Part shown: positions 38,017 through 46,685 of the stretch, in pieces | How the letters are laid out: every line of letters starts with the position of its first letter | Numbering within the stretch: position 1 is the stretch's first letter | Notes under the pieces: generated by a model | What the model was told of the DNA's origin: nothing | The model's database searches: none | What the model saw: only the letters and a program-made list of their open reading frames with translations | NCBI GenBank assembly: GCA_041593595.1 | Contig: JBFHNV010000006.1 | Span: 1-57,409, forward strand | Direction of reading: 5' to 3' | DNA: 57,409 nt | DNA from: JBFHNV01 sp041593595 | GTDB taxonomy: Bacteria > Pseudomonadota > Gammaproteobacteria > HK1 | Made by a program: the position numbers and the translations under genes

Positions 38017-38838
38017 GTGTTCCGAGAGAATCAAGAGCATCCGCTCACGCTGGGCCCGGAGGCAGACGCGCGCCACGACTCGGCGGCGCGCTGGTTCGCC
38101 GCGGAGCCCGGGCACAGCATCCTGGCCGCCGAGCAGGCGGTGCTGGGCGAGCGCCTCGCGGATCGCTTCGGGTACCACCTGGTGCAGGTGGGGGCGCTGC
38201 CCGGGCTGGACCTGCTCGGGGCCAGCCGCATCCTGCAGCGTTGCGTGGTGGACCTGCACGGCACCGGCGGCGGTGCCGGATACGCGGCCCTGCGCGGGCG
38301 TGCCGCGGCGCTGCCCCTGGAGTCCGACAGCGTCGACGTGCTGCTGCTGCCCCACGTGCTGGAGTTCGAGCCGCACCCCCACGAAGCGCTGCGCGAGGCG
38401 GCCCGGGTGCTGGTGCCGGAGGGTTACCTGTTCGTGTGCGCGCTGAACCCCTGGAGCCTGCTGGGGCTGTGGCGGGTTCTGCGCAGGCGTGGCGGCCATG
38501 CGCCGTGGCACGGTCGCTTTCTCGCCCAGGGGCGGCTGCGCGACTGGCTGAAGCTGGTGGGCTTCGAGCTGCTGTCGGTGGACGGCCTGTTCTTCCGCCC
38601 GCCGCTACGCAACGCCCGGCTGCTGGAGCGTCTCACACCCATGGAAGCGCTCGGGCGGCAGCTGTTCCCTCCGTTGAGCGGCGCCTTCGTGCTGGGCGCG
38701 CGCAAGCGCGTCGCGCGCGCGACCCCCATCCGCCCGCGCTTCGCCTACCGGCCGCGTCTGGTGGGCGCGAGTCTCGCCGGACCGCCGGCGCGGATGCCGG
38801 ACACCGAGTGGCGCGCCGCGGGGCCGGAACGTGAATGA
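38017..38838 (+). CDS. SAM-dependent methyltransferase (YafS-like)
   Basis: 273 residues, resembling the methyltransferase that precedes rnhA in many gammaproteobacteria (E. coli YafS position). The motif-I region is weak, VVDLHGTGGGAGYAAL. Clearer parts are the motif ESDSVDVLLLPHVLEFEPHP, then REAARVLVPEGYLFVCALNP, as in the Methyltransf_11 class. The start is GTG 38017. It overlaps rnhA by eight bases. The substrate is unknown. In E. coli and Pseudomonas gloB lies between mltD and this gene; here the gap is only the divergent promoter region. Confidence 0.82.
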   Translation: MFRENQEHPLTLGPEADARHDSAARWFAAEPGHSILAAEQAVLGERLADRFGYHLVQVGALPGLDLLGASRILQRCVVDLHGTGGGAGYAALRGRAAALPLESDSVDVLLLPHVLEFEPHPHEALREAARVLVPEGYLFVCALNPWSLLGLWRVLRRRGGHAPWHGRFLAQGRLRDWLKLVGFELLSVDGLFFRPPLRNARLLERLTPMEALGRQLFPPLSGAFVLGARKRVARATPIRPRFAYRPRLVGASLAGPPARMPDTEWRAAGPERE

Positions 38839-39325
38839 CGCGCCGGTGCACGACACACCGGCGCGGGCCACGGGTGGAGACGGGACCGTGGAGATCTACA
38901 CCGACGGCGCGTGCCGCGGGAACCCGGGCCCGGGCGGCTGGGGCGCGCTGCTTCGCTTCCGCGGCCACGAGCGCGAGCTGAGCGGCGCGGAACCCCATAC
39001 CACCAACAACCGCATGGAGCTGATGGCGGCCATCGCGGCGCTGGAGGCGCTCTCGCGCCGCTGCCGGGTGCGCCTGACCACCGACTCGCGCTACCTGTGC
39101 AGCGGAATCCAGGAATGGCTGCCCCGCTGGCGGGCGCGCGGCTGGAAGACGGCCGCTCGCACCGCGGTCAAGAATGCCGACCTGTGGCAGCGCCTGGACC
39201 GGGCGGCGGCCCGCCACGACGTGGAGTGGTGCTGGACGCGGGGCCACAGCGGCCACCCGGAGAACGAGCGCGCCGACGCGCTGGCGCGGCGCGCCATCGA
39301 GGCGCTGCGCGAGGAGGACGCATGA
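38831..39325 (+). CDS. rnhA: ribonuclease HI
   Basis: Degrades RNA in RNA:DNA hybrids. 164 residues, slightly longer than the E. coli enzyme (155) because of an N-terminal extension before VEIYTDGACRGNPG. The acidic catalytic residues are in IYTDGAC, NRMELMAAI, TTDSRYL and NERADALA. The basic protrusion (RWRARGWKTAARTAV) is present. It starts at GTG 38831, overlapping the methyltransferase by eight bases and dnaQ by four bases, so all three are translationally linked. Confidence 0.96.
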   Translation: MNDAPVHDTPARATGGDGTVEIYTDGACRGNPGPGGWGALLRFRGHERELSGAEPHTTNNRMELMAAIAALEALSRRCRVRLTTDSRYLCSGIQEWLPRWRARGWKTAARTAVKNADLWQRLDRAAARHDVEWCWTRGHSGHPENERADALARRAIEALREEDA

Positions 39326-40035
39326 GCCGGCAGGTGGTTCTGGACACCGAGACCACGGGCCTGAACGTGGCGGAAGGGCACCGGGTGATCGAGGTGGGAG
39401 CGGTGGAGATCGTGGATCGGCGCATCACCGGGCGTCACTTCCACCAGTACTTCAACCCGGGACGCGGCATCGAGGCCGGTGCCCTCGAGGTGCACGGCAT
39501 CAGCGAGGAGTTCCTGGCGGACAAGCCGCGCTTCGAGGAGGCGGCCGGCGAGTTCACCGACTTCATCCGCGGCGCCGAGCTGATCATCCACAATGCGCCA
39601 TTCGACGTGGGCTTCCTGGACCAGGAGCTCGCGCGCCTCGCCGAGCCGGCCCGGGTCTCCGATCTGTGCGGCGTGCTGGACACCCTCGCCATTGCCCGCG
39701 AGCTGCACCCCGGCCAGCGCAACAGCCTGGACGCGCTGTGTGCGCGCTACGCGGTGGACAACTCCGGGCGTCAGCTTCACGGGGCGCTGCTGGATGCGGA
39801 GATCCTCGCCGAGGTGTACCTGGCCATGACCGGCGGCCAGGCGACGCTGGATCTGGGCGCGAGCGACCGCCCCGGCGCAAACCGCGCCGCGCTGCCGACG
39901 CGCCGCCGGGCCGTGCGGCCCGCGTTGCCGGTGCTGCGCGCCGACGCCGGGGAGCGCGCGGCACACGAACGCCGTCTCGCGGCCATCGACGCAGCCAGCG
40001 CGCACGGCTGCGTGTGGCTGCGGCTGCCCGAGTGA
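39322..40035 (+). CDS. dnaQ: DNA polymerase III epsilon subunit
   Basis: The proofreading 3'-5' exonuclease of replication, 237 residues. Exo I is VVLDTETTGL, with the DxE pair near residue 7. Exo II is in ELIIHNAPFDVGFLDQEL, and Exo III is HGALLDAEILAEVYLAM, whose histidine and aspartate complete the active site. The C-terminal 50 residues (RRRAVRPALPVL onward) tether the protein to the alpha subunit. The overlap ATGA with rnhA is typical of rnhA-dnaQ. A terminator follows at 40071-40094. Confidence 0.96.
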   Translation: MSRQVVLDTETTGLNVAEGHRVIEVGAVEIVDRRITGRHFHQYFNPGRGIEAGALEVHGISEEFLADKPRFEEAAGEFTDFIRGAELIIHNAPFDVGFLDQELARLAEPARVSDLCGVLDTLAIARELHPGQRNSLDALCARYAVDNSGRQLHGALLDAEILAEVYLAMTGGQATLDLGASDRPGANRAALPTRRRAVRPALPVLRADAGERAAHERRLAAIDAASAHGCVWLRLPE

Positions 40036-40070
40036 CGTGGCGCGGGGCGGCGGCCTGATACAATCCCGCC

Positions 40071-40094
40071 GCCCGGCACGACGCCGGGCTTTTT
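40071..40094 (+). terminator. terminator after dnaQ, with an upstream -10 (TACAAT)
   Basis: GCCCGGC (40071-40077) pairs with GCCGGGC (40083-40089) around ACGAC and is followed by TTTTT. A -10-like TACAAT at 40059-40064 sits just before it, so initiation would fall at the base of the hairpin and the argD leader could begin with this stem. This makes it possible that the hairpin acts in the argD leader rather than only ending dnaQ. Confidence 0.7.
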
Positions 40095-40134
40095 CGGTGC
40101 ATCATGGGTCCCTTCGATCCGCGCGGGAGATAAC

Positions 40135-41319
40135 ATGACCGGGCCGCTCATCAACACCTACAAGCGCCTCCCCGTGAGCTTCACCCATGGGGAGGGCGTG
40201 TGGCTCTTCGACAGCGAGGGCCGGCGCTACCTGGACGCGCTGGCGGGCATCGCGGTGTGCGGCCTCGGCCACGCCCACGCCGACGTGACCGCCGCGGTGA
40301 GCGGCCAGGCGTCGCGCGTGCTGCACACCTCGAACCTCTACGGCATCCCGTTGCAGGAGGAGCTGGCGGCGGCGCTGGTGGCGCACAGCGGGATGGACGC
40401 CGCGTTCCTGTGCAACTCGGGTGCCGAGGCCAACGAGGCGGCGATCAAGACGGCGCGGGCCTACGGCCACGGCCGCGGCGTCGACGCCCCGGCCGTGGTG
40501 GTGTGCCAGGGCGCCTTTCACGGGCGCACCCTGGCCACGCTGAGCGCCAGCGGCAGCCGCAAGGTGCAGGCCGGGTTCGAGCCGCTGGTGAGCGGTTTCG
40601 TGCGCGTGCCCTACGGCGACACGGACGCGGTGGAAGCCGTGGCCCGTACCCGCAGCGACGTGGTGGCGGTGCTGGTGGAGCCGGTGCTGGGCGAGGGTGG
40701 GGTGCTGGTGCCGCCGGCCGGCTATCTGAAGCGCCTTCGCGAGCTGTGCGATCGACACGCCTGGCTGCTGATGCTGGACGAGGTTCAGACCGGCATGGGC
40801 CGCACCGGGCGCTGGTTCGCCCACCAGCACGAGGGCATCGTGCCGGACGTGATGACGCTGGCGAAGGCGCTCGGCAACGGCGTGCCCATCGGGGCATGCC
40901 TGGTGGGCGGCGCGGCGCGCGAGGTGCTGCAGCCGGGCATGCACGGATCCACCTTCGGCGGCAATCCGCTCGCCAGCGCGGCGGCGCTGGCGGTGGTGCG
41001 CGCCATGGAGCAGGGCAAGCTGGTGGAGCATGCCGCGGCGATGGGCGAGCGCCTCCAGGCGGGCCTGCGGGAGGGACTGAAGGGCATCAACAGCGTGCGC
41101 GAGGTGCGCGGCATGGGCCTGATGGTGGGCGTCGAGATGGCGCACCCGTGCGGCGAGCTGGTGGGCATGGCGCTCGAGCACGGGCTGCTCATCAACGTCA
41201 CCGCCGACCAGGTGGTGCGACTGCTGCCGCCGCTGGTGATCTCGCCCGACGAGGTGGATCAGGTGGTGTCGCTGCTGTGCCGGCTGGTGCGCGACTGGAG
41301 CTCGGGTCAGGGCACGTGA
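40135..41319 (+). CDS. argD: acetylornithine/succinylornithine aminotransferase
   Basis: A PLP-dependent class-III aminotransferase, 394 residues, converting N-acetylglutamate semialdehyde to acetylornithine in arginine synthesis. Motifs: FCNSGAEANEAAIKTAR, QGAFHGRTLATLSASG, LMLDEVQTGMGRTG and the PLP lysine in TLAKALGNGVPIGA. It starts at ATG 40135 after GGGAGAT. It overlaps argF by GTGA, so these are an arg operon. Members of this group can also act in lysine or arginine breakdown, but the argF context favours biosynthesis. Confidence 0.93.
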   Translation: MTGPLINTYKRLPVSFTHGEGVWLFDSEGRRYLDALAGIAVCGLGHAHADVTAAVSGQASRVLHTSNLYGIPLQEELAAALVAHSGMDAAFLCNSGAEANEAAIKTARAYGHGRGVDAPAVVVCQGAFHGRTLATLSASGSRKVQAGFEPLVSGFVRVPYGDTDAVEAVARTRSDVVAVLVEPVLGEGGVLVPPAGYLKRLRELCDRHAWLLMLDEVQTGMGRTGRWFAHQHEGIVPDVMTLAKALGNGVPIGACLVGGAAREVLQPGMHGSTFGGNPLASAAALAVVRAMEQGKLVEHAAAMGERLQAGLREGLKGINSVREVRGMGLMVGVEMAHPCGELVGMALEHGLLINVTADQVVRLLPPLVISPDEVDQVVSLLCRLVRDWSSGQGT

Positions 41320-42230
41320 GCGCCGGGCGGCCGCGACACCTGCTCTCGCTGCTGGACTTCGGCCGCGAGGAGCTCGCGGCCATCCTGCGCCGTGCCGCGG
41401 AGCTCAAGGCCCTGCGCCGTTCGGGCACGCCCCACGAGACCCTCCGGGGGCGGATCCTGGGGATGATCTTCGAGAAGTCCTCCACGCGCACGCGGGTATC
41501 CTTCGAGGCCGGCATCGCGCAGCTCGGCGGCCACGCGATCTTCCTCTCCCCGCGCGACACCCAGCTCGGGCGCGGCGAACCCGTCGAGGACACCGCGCGG
41601 GTCACGTCGCGGATGGTGGACGTGATCACCATCCGCACCTTCCACCAGGAGTCCCTGGAGCGATTCGCGGCACATTCACGGGTGCCGGTCATCAACGCCC
41701 TGACCGATCGCTTCCATCCCTGCCAGGTTCTCGCCGACGTGTTCACCTTCGAGGAGCACCGGGGCAGCATCGAGGATCGCACCGTGGCCTGGATCGGCGA
41801 CGGCAACAACATGTGCCATTCCTTCGTCAACGCGGCGAATCGTTTCGGGTTCAACCTGCGGATCGCCACGCCTGCCGGCTACGAGCCCGATGGCGAGGTG
41901 CTGTCGGTGGCCGGCAACCGCGTGAGCGTCGGCCACGACCCGCGCGTGGCCGCCCGGGGTGCCGACCTGGTGGTCACGGACGTGTGGGCCAGCATGGGAC
42001 AGGAGGCGGAGCAGCGCAGGCGCGAGCGCGCCTTCGCCGGCTTCCAGGTGGATGACGCGCTCATGCGTCACGCCGCGAGTGACGCCATCGTCATGCACTG
42101 TCTTCCAGCGCACCGGGGCGAGGAGATCAGCGCCGAGGTGCTGGACGGTCCGCGCAGCGTCGTGTGGGACGAGGCGGAGAACCGCCTGCACGTGCAGAAG
42201 GCGCTGCTCGAGTTCCTGGTGCTGGCCTGA
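41316..42230 (+). CDS. argF: ornithine carbamoyltransferase
   Basis: Forms citrulline from ornithine and carbamoyl phosphate. 304 residues. The carbamoyl-phosphate motif is EKSSTRTRVSFEAG. The ornithine-binding features are FHPCQVLADV and DGNNMCHSF, and HCLPAHRGEE is the catalytic cysteine motif near the C-terminus. It starts at GTG 41316, within the argD stop. Argininosuccinate genes are not in the window. Confidence 0.96.
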   Translation: MSAGRPRHLLSLLDFGREELAAILRRAAELKALRRSGTPHETLRGRILGMIFEKSSTRTRVSFEAGIAQLGGHAIFLSPRDTQLGRGEPVEDTARVTSRMVDVITIRTFHQESLERFAAHSRVPVINALTDRFHPCQVLADVFTFEEHRGSIEDRTVAWIGDGNNMCHSFVNAANRFGFNLRIATPAGYEPDGEVLSVAGNRVSVGHDPRVAARGADLVVTDVWASMGQEAEQRRRERAFAGFQVDDALMRHAASDAIVMHCLPAHRGEEISAEVLDGPRSVVWDEAENRLHVQKALLEFLVLA

Positions 42231-42298
42231 CGTGTGCGTGTACCGGCGGTGGCGATGAGCGCGGCGGTCTCCTCCCTGGCAGGCGCACGCCCACGGTC

Positions 42299-43345
42299 GT
42301 GAGCGCGCTGCTCAACGTTGCGGACATCAGCGTGGAGTACGACGAAGCGTTGGTCGTGCGCGACCTGTCCCTGCACGTGAACCAGGGTGGACTCGGCTGC
42401 CTGCTCGGCCCGAGCGGCTGCGGCAAGACCACGACCCTGCGCGCCATCGCGGGCTTCGAGCCCGTGATGCGCGGTGCGATCCACATCGACGGCAAGCTGG
42501 TGTCCACGCCCGGGCGCACCCTGGCGCCCGAGCGCCGGCGGGTTGGCATGGTGTTCCAGGACAACGCCCTGTTCCCGCACCTGAACGTGGAGGGCAACGT
42601 GGGTTTCGGGCTGCGCGGCCTCGCCGGCCGCGACCGTCGCGCCCGCATCGACGAGATGCTCGACGTGATGGGACTGCAGGGGCTGGGCGGGCGCTACGTC
42701 CACGAGCTGTCCGGGGGCCAGCAGCAGCGCGTGGCCCTGGCGCGGGCGCTGGCGCCGCACCCCGCGGTGATGCTGCTCGACGAGCCGTTCTCGAGCCTGG
42801 ACGCGGATCTGCGTGAGCGCCTCGCGCGGGAGGTGCGCCAGATCCTGCGCGAGCGGCGCATCACGGCCCTGCTGGTCACCCACGATCAGAACGAGGCCTT
42901 CGCCCTGGCCGACCACGTGGGCGTGATGCGCGACGGGCACCTGCTGCAGTGGGACACGCCGTACAACCTCTACCACGAGCCCCGCGAGCGCTTCGTCGCC
43001 AACTTCGTGGGTCAGGGGGTGTTCCTGCGCGGGCGCCTGGCCACGCCCGAGACCGTGGACACGGAGCTCGGAATGTTACGCGGCGACCGGGCCTACGGCC
43101 TCGGCGCGGGCCGCCCGGTGGACGTGCTGCTGCGCCCCGACGACATCGTGCCCGATCCGGACAGCCGTATCCGGGCAACGGTGCGCGGGCGCTCCTTCAA
43201 GGGCGCCAACATCCTGTACTCGCTGACACTGCCGTCCGGCAGCGCGGTGCTGTCGCTGTTCCCCAGCCACCACAATCACGAGACCGGGGAAGTGGTGGGG
43301 ATCCGGGTCGAGGCCGATCACCTGGTCGTGTTCCCGGCCGGCTGA
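42299..43345 (+). CDS. ABC transporter ATP-binding protein, orphan, iron/putrescine class
   Basis: 348 residues. An ABC ATPase domain at about residues 1-240 has Walker A GPSGCGKTTTL, a Q-loop, signature ELSGGQQQRVALARAL and Walker B MLLDEPFSSLDA. A C-terminal TOBE-like regulatory domain (VDVLLRPDDIVPDPDS onward) completes it. The pattern fits the FbpC/PotA-type group, often for ferric iron or polyamines. No permease or binding protein gene is adjacent, so the substrate cannot be assigned. The likely start is GTG 42299. It lies between argF and surE, only five bases from the latter. Confidence 0.85.
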   Translation: MSALLNVADISVEYDEALVVRDLSLHVNQGGLGCLLGPSGCGKTTTLRAIAGFEPVMRGAIHIDGKLVSTPGRTLAPERRRVGMVFQDNALFPHLNVEGNVGFGLRGLAGRDRRARIDEMLDVMGLQGLGGRYVHELSGGQQQRVALARALAPHPAVMLLDEPFSSLDADLRERLAREVRQILRERRITALLVTHDQNEAFALADHVGVMRDGHLLQWDTPYNLYHEPRERFVANFVGQGVFLRGRLATPETVDTELGMLRGDRAYGLGAGRPVDVLLRPDDIVPDPDSRIRATVRGRSFKGANILYSLTLPSGSAVLSLFPSHHNHETGEVVGIRVEADHLVVFPAG

Positions 43346-43350
43346 AGCCC

Positions 43351-44106
43351 GTGCGCCTGCTGCTCAGCAACGACGACGGCTACCGCGCACCCGGGCTGCG
43401 CTGCCTCGCCCGAGCGCTGGCCGAGGTGGCGGAGGTGACCGTCGTCGCGCCGGACCGCAACCGCAGCGGCGCCAGCAACTCGCTGACCCTCGACCGCCCG
43501 GTGCGGGCGCGCACCGACGACAGCGGCTTCGTGTTCGTGAACGGCACCCCCACCGACTGCGTGCATCTGGCCATCACCGGCCTCCTGGAGAGCGAGCCGG
43601 ACATGGTGATCTCCGGGATCAACTCCGGGGCCAACATGGGTGACGACGTGCTCTACTCGGGAACCGTGGCCGCCGCCATGGAGGGGCGCTTCCTCGGCCT
43701 GCCGAGCATGGCGGTGTCGCTGGTGCTGGACGGCGGCGAGCACTACGAGACGGCGGCGCGGGTGGTGCGCTCGCTGCTCGCGATGATGCCGGAGGTGAAG
43801 ATGCCACCCGCCACCATTCTCAACGTGAACGTCCCGGATCTGCCGTTCGAGGCGCTGCGTGGCGTGAAGGCGACCCGCCTCGGCCACCGCCACCGCTCCG
43901 AGCCGGTGGTGCGCGGGACGGATCCCCGCGGCGAGCCGGTGTACTGGGTGGGACCACCCGGCAGCGAGCAGGACGCGGGCCCGGGGACGGACTTCCACGC
44001 GGTACGCGATGGCTGGGTGTCGGTGACCCCGCTCGCCGTGGACCTCACCCGGCACGGCACGCTGGACCTGACCCAGGACTGGGCATCGCGGGTGCGGCTG
44101 CGATGA
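43351..44106 (+). CDS. surE: 5'/3'-nucleotidase SurE
   Basis: Survival protein and nucleoside monophosphatase, 251 residues. Metal-binding NDDG is in LLLSNDDGYRAPGL, and VISGINSGANMGDDVLYSGT is the conserved central motif. The start is GTG 43351, five bases after the ABC ATPase gene, so these may be co-transcribed. Its stop overlaps pcm by four bases. It begins the conserved stationary-phase cluster surE-pcm-nlpD-rpoS. Confidence 0.97.
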   Translation: MRLLLSNDDGYRAPGLRCLARALAEVAEVTVVAPDRNRSGASNSLTLDRPVRARTDDSGFVFVNGTPTDCVHLAITGLLESEPDMVISGINSGANMGDDVLYSGTVAAAMEGRFLGLPSMAVSLVLDGGEHYETAARVVRSLLAMMPEVKMPPATILNVNVPDLPFEALRGVKATRLGHRHRSEPVVRGTDPRGEPVYWVGPPGSEQDAGPGTDFHAVRDGWVSVTPLAVDLTRHGTLDLTQDWASRVRLR

Positions 44107-44762
44107 TCCGGGATCGCTTCGGCATCGGCATGACGTCGCTGCGCACCCGGGAGCGGCTGGTGGCGCGCCTGCAGGAGGAGGGGATCCGCGACCTGGAGGT
44201 GCTCGGCGCCATCCGCGACGTCCCGCGTCACATGTTCGTGGACGAGGCGCTGGCCTCGCGCGCCTACGAGGACACCGCGCTGCCCATCGGATCGGGGCAG
44301 ACCATCTCTCAGCCCTACGTGGTGGCGCGCATGACCGAGGCCATGCGCGCCGGGCGCCGCCTCGCGCGGGTGCTGGAGGTGGGCACGGGGTGCGGCTACC
44401 AGAGCGCGGTGCTGGCACGGATCGCGGAGCAGGTCTTCACCGTGGAGCGCATCGACGCGCTCCTGCGCGAGGCGCGCGAGCGCTTCCACGCGCTCGGCAT
44501 CGACAACATCCGTGCCCGCCATGGCGATGGCTTCGAGGGCTGGCCGGAGCATGCGCCGTTCGACGGCATCCTGGTCACGGCGGCTCCCGCCGAGCTGCCC
44601 GAGGCGCTGCCCGCGCAGCTCGCCGAGGGCGGCCGGCTGGTGGTGCCCCTCGGCCCGCAGGGCATCCAGCGGCTGGTGTGCATCGAGCGCGGGGTGGACG
44701 GCTTCGAGCGCACGGAGCTGGACGCGGTGAGCTTCGTGCCCATGCTCAAGGGCACGCGGTGA
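44103..44762 (+). CDS. pcm: protein-L-isoaspartate O-methyltransferase
   Basis: Repairs isoaspartyl residues in aged proteins, 219 residues. Motif I is VLEVGTGCGYQSAVLA. Family segments include PRHMFVDEALASRAYEDTAL, PIGSGQTISQPYVVARMTE, and FDGILVTAAPAELPEAL. The ATG at 44103 overlaps surE, and the stop overlaps nlpD by four bases (GTGA). Complete and typical of the family. Confidence 0.97.
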   Translation: MIRDRFGIGMTSLRTRERLVARLQEEGIRDLEVLGAIRDVPRHMFVDEALASRAYEDTALPIGSGQTISQPYVVARMTEAMRAGRRLARVLEVGTGCGYQSAVLARIAEQVFTVERIDALLREARERFHALGIDNIRARHGDGFEGWPEHAPFDGILVTAAPAELPEALPAQLAEGGRLVVPLGPQGIQRLVCIERGVDGFERTELDAVSFVPMLKGTR

Positions 44763-45547
44763 CGGCAGCGCCGGGGGCGCGCCTCGCCGGCACGCTCGTC
44801 GCGATGACCTTGCTCGCCGGTTGCACCGGGCCCACCGTGGTGGCGCCACTCGGGCGTGCCCCCGAGCGGGGCGTGCAGGCTCCGGCGCAGGGCGTGCACC
44901 GCGTGGAGTCCGGCGAGACCCTCTATGCCATCGCGTGGCGCTACGGCCTCGATTACCGGGAACTCGCACGGTGGAACGCGATACCGGAGCCCTTCACCAT
45001 CCACACGGGGCAGCTGCTGCGCATCTCGCGCCCGGCGGTTATCCCCGAACCGCCGCGTCCCAGCGTCGCTGCCGCACCGGCGGTGGAGCCGCGTGAGCCC
45101 ACGCCGCGCGAAGGGCGCGCGGCACCGGCGCCGCGCCAGTCGTCCCGCCGCGCCGCGCCACCGCCGCCACGCGACGACCGTGCCGTGAGCGCATGGCGCT
45201 GGCCGGCGCGCGGCAAGCTCGTCGGCACCTTCGGTCGATCCGGCGGCAAGGGCATCGATATCGCGGGCACGCGCGGCGCTGCGGTGGTCGCAGCCGCAGC
45301 AGGGCGCGTGGTGTACAGCGGAAGTGGACTTCGAGGATACGGCAAGCTTATTATCGTAAAACATAACAAAAGGTACCTAAGTGCCTACGCGCACAACGAT
45401 CATCTTCACGTCAGGGAAGGCGAAACTGTGAAGAGCGGCCAGCGAATCGCGGACATGGGGAGCACCGACGCCAGAACCGTCAAGCTTCATTTCGAGATTC
45501 GCCGGGACGGCAGGCCCGTCGATCCCACTCGGTTTCTTCCCAGGTAG
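44759..45547 (+). CDS. nlpD: murein hydrolase activator NlpD
   Basis: An outer-membrane lipoprotein activating the septal amidase AmiC, 262 residues. The lipobox is LVAMTLLAGC (Cys near residue 21). A LysM domain follows (VESGETLYAIAWRYGLD), then a proline/arginine-rich linker and a LytM domain. The LytM metal ligands are degenerate: KGIDIAG replaces the HxxxD motif, as in E. coli NlpD, so it should activate rather than cut. The start is GTG 44759, coupled to pcm. An AT-rich patch inside it at about 45345-45372 likely holds a promoter for rpoS. Confidence 0.95.
   Translation: MTAAPGARLAGTLVAMTLLAGCTGPTVVAPLGRAPERGVQAPAQGVHRVESGETLYAIAWRYGLDYRELARWNAIPEPFTIHTGQLLRISRPAVIPEPPRPSVAAAPAVEPREPTPREGRAAPAPRQSSRRAAPPPPRDDRAVSAWRWPARGKLVGTFGRSGGKGIDIAGTRGAAVVAAAAGRVVYSGSGLRGYGKLIIVKHNKRYLSAYAHNDHLHVREGETVKSGQRIADMGSTDARTVKLHFEIRRDGRPVDPTRFLPR
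45325..45354 (+). promoter_or_regulatory. candidate rpoS promoter inside nlpD
   Basis: TGGACT (45325-45330), an 18-base spacer and TATTAT (45349-45354) lie in a run of AT-rich codons, LIIVKHNKRY, that stands out from the GC-rich gene. In E. coli the main rpoS promoter also lies within nlpD. The leader would be about 205 bases. Confidence 0.5.
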
Positions 45548-45565
45548 CGCGACAGGGGGCAGAGC

Positions 45566-46678
45566 GTGCGCAACCGGCGTGAACAGGCAAACGATGTCGC
45601 CAGTTTCCATCCGCTCGCAGACGACCGACTCGAAGACCTGACCCTCGACGACCCGGATGACGCGCAGGACGCGGACGAGGCAGACGAGGCAGACGAGGTG
45701 GACGAGGCGGACGACACGGACGAGGAGAGCGGCGGCGCGGCGCCCGCGAGGGCGTTCGGGCGCGACGGTCCGGAGGCAGTGGCGGTGGCGGCTTCCTGCA
45801 CGCAGACCGCGAAAGCGTCGCTGCCCGGGCGCGAGCTTCCCGACCGCGAGCTCGACGCGACCCGCATGTACCTGAACGAGATCGGCTTCTCGCCGCTGCT
45901 GAGCGCCGAGGAGGAGGTGCACTTCTCGCGCCTGGCCCAGGCCGGCGACGAGGCCGGCCGGCGCAGGATGATCGAGAGCAACCTGCGCCTCGTGGTCAAG
46001 ATCGCGCGGCGCTACATGAACCGCGGGCTGGCCCTGCTGGACCTCATCGAGGAGGGCAACCTGGGGCTCATCCGGGCGGTGGAGAAGTTCGACCCGGAGC
46101 GCGGATTCCGCTTCTCGACCTACGCCACGTGGTGGATTCGCCAGACCATCGAGCGCGCGCTGATGAACCAGACGCGCACCATCCGCCTGCCCATCCACGT
46201 GGTCAAGGAGATCAACGTCTACCTGCGTGCCGCCCGCCGCCTGGCCCAGACGCTGGATCGGGAGCCGAGCCCCGAGGACGTGGCCGACATGCTGGACAAG
46301 CCCATCGACGAGGTGGAGCGCATGCTGGGGCTGAACGAGCGGGTGGCCTCGGTGGACGTGCCGCGGGCGCCCGGTGCGGAGCGGTCCCTGCTGGAGACCA
46401 TTCCCGACGAGCAGAACACCGACCCGTCGATCCTGCTCCAGGACGACGACATGCAGCACAAGCTGGAGCTCTGGCTGGACAAGCTCAACGACAAGCAGCG
46501 GGCGGTGGTCGAGCGGCGCTTCGGCCTGCGCGGGCACGAGATCGCGACGCTCGAGGAGGTGGGCAGCGAGCTCGGCGTGACCCGCGAGCGGGTGCGGCAA
46601 ATCCAGATCGAGGCGCTGAGGCGGCTGCGCGAGATCCTGGAACGGGAGGGCTTCTCGGTGGAGAACGTCCTCGAGTGA
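45566..46678 (+). CDS. rpoS: RNA polymerase sigma factor RpoS
   Basis: The stationary-phase and general-stress sigma factor, 370 residues against about 330 in E. coli. Region 1.2 is LDATRMYLNEIG. Region 2 has NLRLVVKIARRYMNRGL and FSTYATWWIRQTIERA. Region 3 starts RTIRLPIHVVKEINVY, and region 4 ends with the helix-turn-helix EVGSELGVTRERVRQIQIEA. The extra length is an acidic N-terminal insert (residues 37-54, repeats of DEA), encoded by a 9-base tandem repeat at 45674-45727. The start is GTG 45566 after GGGGGCAGAGC. The position after nlpD is canonical. Confidence 0.97.
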   Translation: MRNRREQANDVASFHPLADDRLEDLTLDDPDDAQDADEADEADEVDEADDTDEESGGAAPARAFGRDGPEAVAVAASCTQTAKASLPGRELPDRELDATRMYLNEIGFSPLLSAEEEVHFSRLAQAGDEAGRRRMIESNLRLVVKIARRYMNRGLALLDLIEEGNLGLIRAVEKFDPERGFRFSTYATWWIRQTIERALMNQTRTIRLPIHVVKEINVYLRAARRLAQTLDREPSPEDVADMLDKPIDEVERMLGLNERVASVDVPRAPGAERSLLETIPDEQNTDPSILLQDDDMQHKLELWLDKLNDKQRAVVERRFGLRGHEIATLEEVGSELGVTRERVRQIQIEALRRLREILEREGFSVENVLE

Positions 46679-46685
46679 GCACGGC

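Noticed and set aside
40059..40134. Arginine riboswitch or T-box before argD
   Set aside because: The leader is too short and contains only a terminator-like hairpin.
44759..45547. NlpD as an active M23 peptidase
   Set aside because: The HxxxD metal motif is replaced (KGIDIAG), as in known non-catalytic NlpD proteins.
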